Below, piece after piece: positions 6,542-9,807 of a stretch of DNA of 9,807 bases. The DNA is taken from the NCBI GenBank assembly GCA_964429195.1, contig CAYSBC010000061.1, forward strand, positions 1-9,807, read 5' to 3'. The notes under the pieces are model-generated. The model was not told the DNA's origin. It was given only the letters and a program-made list of their open reading frames with translations, and made no database searches. The first letter of the stretch is position 1. Every line of letters starts with the position of its first letter. A program made the position numbers and the translations under genes. The stretch comes from JBBAFM01 sp041655415 (lineage in GTDB: Bacteria; Bacillota; Clostridia; Peptostreptococcales; JAAYPU01).

Positions 6542-6569
6542 TTAAAAAAAACGAACACAGACCGATAAT
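6542..6569 (+). promoter_or_regulatory. Possible promoter of the GGDEF-EAL gene
   Basis: TTAAAA (6542-6547), a 16-bp spacer and GATAAT (6564-6569). The -10 is a 5/6 match and the -35 only 4/6, so help from an activator is plausible. The direct repeats lie 22 bp further upstream. A second -10-like TATAAA at about 6589 has no good -35. Confidence 0.3.
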
Positions 6570-6629
6570 TAGATTAAAGTTATTCAATATAAATAAGTAG
6601 ATGACTGTTTACCAACGAGGAGGCTTATC

Positions 6630-9600
6630 ATGGCGCATATCCCACTGTTTTTTTCACTGCTGTTTTTTGCGGCATTCATTATGTACCTGGTTTTCGGCAT
6701 ATATACACTTCAGATAAATTCTAAAGCTGGATTAAACAAAATCTTTTTTGCCATATGTTTATCTTTGTGCCTTTGGTCTTTAGGGTTTTCTGTTGCAACC
6801 TTTGCGCAAACCTGGGAAACCTGTTATTTATGGAGAAGAATTTCAGCAATTGGCTGGGGTACGATATACAGCCTTCTGCTTCATTATTTTTTAGTAATGA
6901 CAACCAATCGATTCTCCCGCAGGACATGGGTATACTGTGTCCTGTTATATTTGCCTGCCGTTATTTCGGTCTATGCTTTCGGAGTATCTGAGGCAATTAC
7001 TATTAACCAGTACAATTTCATAAAAACTGAGGTTGGCTGGATTAATGTCGCTGTTCAAAATGCTTGGACTACATTTTTTCAAATTTATTATGTAAGTTAT
7101 ATGCTAGCTTGCTTTTTTCTCATTTTACAATGGAAAAAGCATCATTCAAAAGACCTTTACATACGGAGGCAGGCCAATCTTTTTTTAATATCGCTGACAG
7201 CAGCATTTTTGCTCGGGAGCTTAACTGATGTGCTTTTACCTTCAATTGCTGAACATCCCTTGCCGCAAATGGCTCCTATATTTACCCTTGTTCCTATAGG
7301 GGCAATCTATTATTCAATGAAGAACTACAAGTTAATGGCAGAGCTTCGCCAAGAAGAAGACGATGTTCTGATAACCAATGAAACCCTCCTGAAAATACAA
7401 AGTTATATAGGATTTGCTTACTTAATTGGTGGATTGGCAAGTGTTCTTTCTTCCTTTTTCCCTCATTTGGTAAATAGCGAAGAGAGTATGCAAGCCATGC
7501 TTTATGGAGGCATCATAATATCATTTATAGGCATTGTCGTTTTGCTGACTCGACTAATGAAAAGCAAAAAAATAAGAGAAATGGTTTTACCTATTATAAT
7601 ATTATGCAGCATCCCTCTTATCACCATGCAGTTTGTAAATTACGCCAGCATAACAATCTGGGTATTTCCTTTGGCATTAATGGTAGCTTCGTTGGTTTTC
7701 AATTCTCGCAAATATTTGGTTTTACTGACAATCGTATCGGCTACTACCCAAATCTTTGTCTGGATTAATGCACCGAAGGGAGCTATATACATAGACGAAT
7801 TTGATTATATTTTAAGGATCAGCATATTGCTTATAACCTGTATGCTGGGATCCTTTGTAAACAAAACTTATACGAGCAGACTGGAAGAAAATATCTTTCA
7901 AATAAACTTCCAACGACTTGTTTCTGGGGTTTCTGCCGATTTTATCACCATTAATCAAATGAACATGAACGAGAAGCTGGATTGTCTTTTAGATAAAATG
8001 GGACACTTTTTTCTTGTAGATCGTACCTATATCTTTCTAATTAATCGACACCACAATACCATGACATACGCCTATGAGTGGTGCAATCAAGGGATTTCGC
8101 CGGAAACTGAGTTAATTCAAAATGTTCCAGTGGATGTGTTTCCTTGGTGGATGGATGAGTTATCTGTTAACAAGCTGGTTTATGTGGAGGATGTCGCTGC
8201 TCTCCCTGAAGCGGCCAAAGCCGAAAAAGAGACTCTTGAAGAACAAGCTGTTAAGTCAGTTGTGGTTATCCCCATTGAACAAGATGGAATCATGCTCGGC
8301 TTCATTGGGCTGGATTCCGTCACTTCAAAAAAGAAATGGGCATTATATCATATTGAATTGCTTAGATTGTTGTCTAATCTGATAGCAGATGCCTTAATAA
8401 GAATCGAGTCAGAGAAAACAATTGAATATATGGCCTATTATGATCATTTAACAGGCCTCCCTAATCGCACATTATTTTCCGATCGTTTGTCTCAAGCAAT
8501 TCATCTCGCAAAGAAAAATCAACGCTTTGTTAGTGTGATATTTCTGGACTTAGATGGTTTTAAAATGGTTAATGATACCATGGGTCATAGCGGCGGAGAT
8601 GCCCTTCTGAAAGAAATTTCACATGGTCTTGTCTCTCGCTTACGCCAAACCGATACCGTCGCTCGCTTTGGAGGGGACGAATTTTTGATTTTGGTAAATG
8701 ATCTAAAGGATGAGAACGATACCAACAAAGTCACCGATACAGTAATGGAATTATTTGAACATCCTTTTTATGTGAATGAACAAGAATTTTATGTGACTGC
8801 AAGCGCAGGGGTAGCAATCTATCCCTTCGACGGAGATAATACAGAAACTTTAATAAAGAATGCTGATATCGCAATGTATATGGCAAAAGATAGAGGAAAA
8901 AATCAATATGTAATGTGCACGACCGATATGAAAGAGGAGGTAAAGCGTAATATCAAATTATCTAACCAACTTTACCGCGTCCAGGAAAAAGGGGAATTAG
9001 TCCTTCATTATCAGCCGCAAGTAAAACTGAGTACCGGTAAAATCGTTGGTTTAGAAGCCCTTTTACGATGGAAGCATCCAGAAATAGGAATGATCCCGCC
9101 GAGTGTGTTCATTCCGCTGGCGGAAATGAATGGTACAATTATGAGCATCGGCAAGTGGGTGCTTGAAACAGCAATCCATCAGAATAAAGAATGGCAAAAG
9201 AAAGGGTTCCCACCGATACGAATTGCCGTAAACCTTTCACTGGTGCAATTTAGCAATCCGGATTTTGTAAATCAGATAACATCTATTTTAAAAGAAGCAA
9301 AACTAGAACCTAAATATCTTGAATTGGAGATCACAGAGAGTATTGCAACGAAAGAATCGTCACATATTACCGGTGCTTTAAATCAACTCAAGGAATTTGG
9401 CATATCAATTTCTATTGATGATTTTGGCACGGAGTATTCGTCTTTAAGCCGCCTTAAGGCATTGCCAATTGACCGTATAAAGATTGACATGCAGTTTATT
9501 CAGGGAATTGAAGGCTGCGAAAAAGACCAGGCGATTACAAAGGTAATTATTAACTTGGCAAAAAGCCTTGGCCTCGAGGTGCTGGCCGAAGGAGTTGAAA

Positions 9601-9722
9601 CCTCGCCGCAGTTGGACTTCCTGAACCAGAAAATGTGTGATGAGGTGCAGGGATATTACTGTTATAAACCAATGCCGGCAGAAGAAATAGAAACCATATT
9701 CCGGAAGCAAATGTATGGGTAA
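6630..9722 (+). CDS. Membrane-bound GGDEF-EAL protein (cyclic-di-GMP synthesis/breakdown)
   Basis: A 1030-aa signalling protein. Membrane block 1 (about 5-230, some seven helices) resembles the 7TM sensor region found on histidine kinases; membrane block 2 (about 255-412) has about five or six more helices. A GAF-like domain (about 430-592) leads into GGDEF (about 600-765) and EAL (about 775-1025). GGDEF is intact (R679-F-G-G-D-E-F685), with an inhibitory RxxD (R672-D675) five residues before it. The EAL domain keeps E809 (EALLRW), N868 (AVNLS), E900 (LELEITES), D930-D931 (DDFG), K951 (IKID), E987 (LAEGVET) and Q1007 (VQGYY), so phosphodiesterase activity is also possible. One oddity is DDFGTE where DDFGTG is usual. 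ATG at 6630 follows GAGGAGG at 6617-6623 with a 6-nt gap. It is divergent from the AraC-family gene, its likely regulator. Which activity dominates cannot be read from sequence. Confidence 0.93.
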   Translation: MAHIPLFFSLLFFAAFIMYLVFGIYTLQINSKAGLNKIFFAICLSLCLWSLGFSVATFAQTWETCYLWRRISAIGWGTIYSLLLHYFLVMTTNRFSRRTWVYCVLLYLPAVISVYAFGVSEAITINQYNFIKTEVGWINVAVQNAWTTFFQIYYVSYMLACFFLILQWKKHHSKDLYIRRQANLFLISLTAAFLLGSLTDVLLPSIAEHPLPQMAPIFTLVPIGAIYYSMKNYKLMAELRQEEDDVLITNETLLKIQSYIGFAYLIGGLASVLSSFFPHLVNSEESMQAMLYGGIIISFIGIVVLLTRLMKSKKIREMVLPIIILCSIPLITMQFVNYASITIWVFPLALMVASLVFNSRKYLVLLTIVSATTQIFVWINAPKGAIYIDEFDYILRISILLITCMLGSFVNKTYTSRLEENIFQINFQRLVSGVSADFITINQMNMNEKLDCLLDKMGHFFLVDRTYIFLINRHHNTMTYAYEWCNQGISPETELIQNVPVDVFPWWMDELSVNKLVYVEDVAALPEAAKAEKETLEEQAVKSVVVIPIEQDGIMLGFIGLDSVTSKKKWALYHIELLRLLSNLIADALIRIESEKTIEYMAYYDHLTGLPNRTLFSDRLSQAIHLAKKNQRFVSVIFLDLDGFKMVNDTMGHSGGDALLKEISHGLVSRLRQTDTVARFGGDEFLILVNDLKDENDTNKVTDTVMELFEHPFYVNEQEFYVTASAGVAIYPFDGDNTETLIKNADIAMYMAKDRGKNQYVMCTTDMKEEVKRNIKLSNQLYRVQEKGELVLHYQPQVKLSTGKIVGLEALLRWKHPEIGMIPPSVFIPLAEMNGTIMSIGKWVLETAIHQNKEWQKKGFPPIRIAVNLSLVQFSNPDFVNQITSILKEAKLEPKYLELEITESIATKESSHITGALNQLKEFGISISIDDFGTEYSSLSRLKALPIDRIKIDMQFIQGIEGCEKDQAITKVIINLAKSLGLEVLAEGVETSPQLDFLNQKMCDEVQGYYCYKPMPAEEIETIFRKQMYG

Positions 9723-9738
9723 AACCGTATACCCCTTT

Positions 9739-9755
9739 GCGGGTTCGCTTCCCGC
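9739..9755 (+). repeat. tRNA T-arm-like hairpin after the GGDEF-EAL gene
   Basis: GCGGG, loop TTCGCTT and CCCGC have exactly the 5-bp stem and 7-nt loop of a tRNA T-arm, with the TTCG start of a T-loop. The normally invariant A58 is C and no acceptor stem or CCA follows, so it is not part of a functional tRNA. Its stem is identical to that implied by the neighbouring tRNA. It may be a tRNA remnant or simply part of the 3' end of the GGDEF-EAL transcript (no U-tract follows). Confidence 0.4.
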
Positions 9756-9766
9756 CAAATGAAACT

Positions 9767-9785
9767 AAAAAAGACCTACGGTCTT
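9767..9785 (-). terminator. Intrinsic terminator of the minus-strand tRNA
   Basis: On the minus strand AAGACC, loop GTA and GGTCTT form a 6-bp hairpin running into a T-tract (T6 including the last stem bases). It starts 6 nt after the CCA of the tRNA. With A-rich flanks it may also help stop the convergent GGDEF-EAL transcript. Confidence 0.65.
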
Positions 9786-9791
9786 ATGTAA

Positions 9792-9807
9792 TGGTGCCGA
9801 AGGCGGG
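9792..9807 (-). tRNA. 3' end of a tRNA, probably tRNA-Leu (partial, cut by window edge)
   Basis: Read on the minus strand the last 16 nt before the terminator are CCCGC-CTTCGGC-A-CCA: the 3' half of a T-stem (5), an acceptor 3' strand (7), discriminator A and encoded CCA, in exact tRNA proportions. The acceptor implies a 5' end of GCCGAAG, typical of bacterial tRNA-Leu, whose discriminator is also A. The anticodon and body lie outside the window, so the amino acid is inferred. Confidence 0.7.

Noticed and set aside
6380..6568. Plus-strand 62-codon open frame between the divergent genes
   Set aside because: No ribosome binding site, no recognisable features, and it covers the promoter and direct-repeat region.
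9717..9734. GGGTA/TACCC hairpin at the GGDEF-EAL stop codon as a terminator
   Set aside because: Weak 5-bp stem with 8-nt loop and only three Ts after it.
9444..9758. Minus-strand open frame of 104 codons opposite the end of the GGDEF-EAL gene
   Set aside because: It is antisense to the conserved EAL domain with no start signal or recognisable motif.

Overview
The window looks like an AT-rich chromosomal segment of an endospore-forming, anaerobic member of the Clostridia. The main evidence is a complete spo0A next to spoIVB, the arrangement typical of clostridial sporulation loci. Clear Firmicutes-type ribosome binding sites, sigma-A, sigma-H and possible sigma-G promoter signals, and intrinsic terminators ending in U-tracts agree with this. 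No insertion sequence, CRISPR array, prophage gene or rRNA was seen.

Left part (1-4541, everything on the minus strand). In transcription order from the right: comEA (a membrane-anchored DNA-receptor-like protein with two SLBB domains and a helix-hairpin-helix tail), a strong terminator, a membrane-anchored BofC-like protein, spoIVB (sporulation signalling serine protease), spo0A (master response regulator), and the first 43 codons of a signal-peptidase-I-like gene that runs off the left edge. spo0A has a near-perfect sigma-H promoter whose -10 element is overlapped by a 0A box. Both lie inside the longest open frame, so the real start is a TTG at 1287 and the protein is 268 aa. spoIVB probably also starts at a TTG, at 2726. 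The signal peptidase gene is preceded by a consensus sigma-A promoter and a leader of about 230 nt with two long hairpins, a segment resembling the core of the class I cyclic-di-GMP riboswitch, and a terminator just before the gene. This leader is the most interesting unexplained element in the window.

Right part (4687-9722). Two divergent genes share a 272-bp intergenic region. To the left is an AraC-family regulator with a large N-terminal domain, a central double HTH and an unusual C-terminal cysteine-bearing PAS-like domain. To the right is a 1030-aa membrane protein with two multi-helix membrane blocks, a GAF-like domain, GGDEF and EAL, predicted to make and/or degrade cyclic-di-GMP. An 11-bp direct repeat with a 20-bp period in the shared region, next to the regulator's likely -35 box, is a good candidate operator.

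Right edge (9723-9807). After the GGDEF-EAL gene come a tRNA T-arm-like hairpin, an intrinsic terminator facing left, and the last 16 nt of a minus-strand tRNA (probably tRNA-Leu, CCA encoded).

Taken together: BofC-like protein and SpoIVB point to the mother-cell/forespore checkpoint, Spo0A to sporulation entry under sigma-H and self-control, and the GGDEF-EAL protein plus the riboswitch-like leader to possible cyclic-di-GMP control of protein export or surface functions. The last link is inference.
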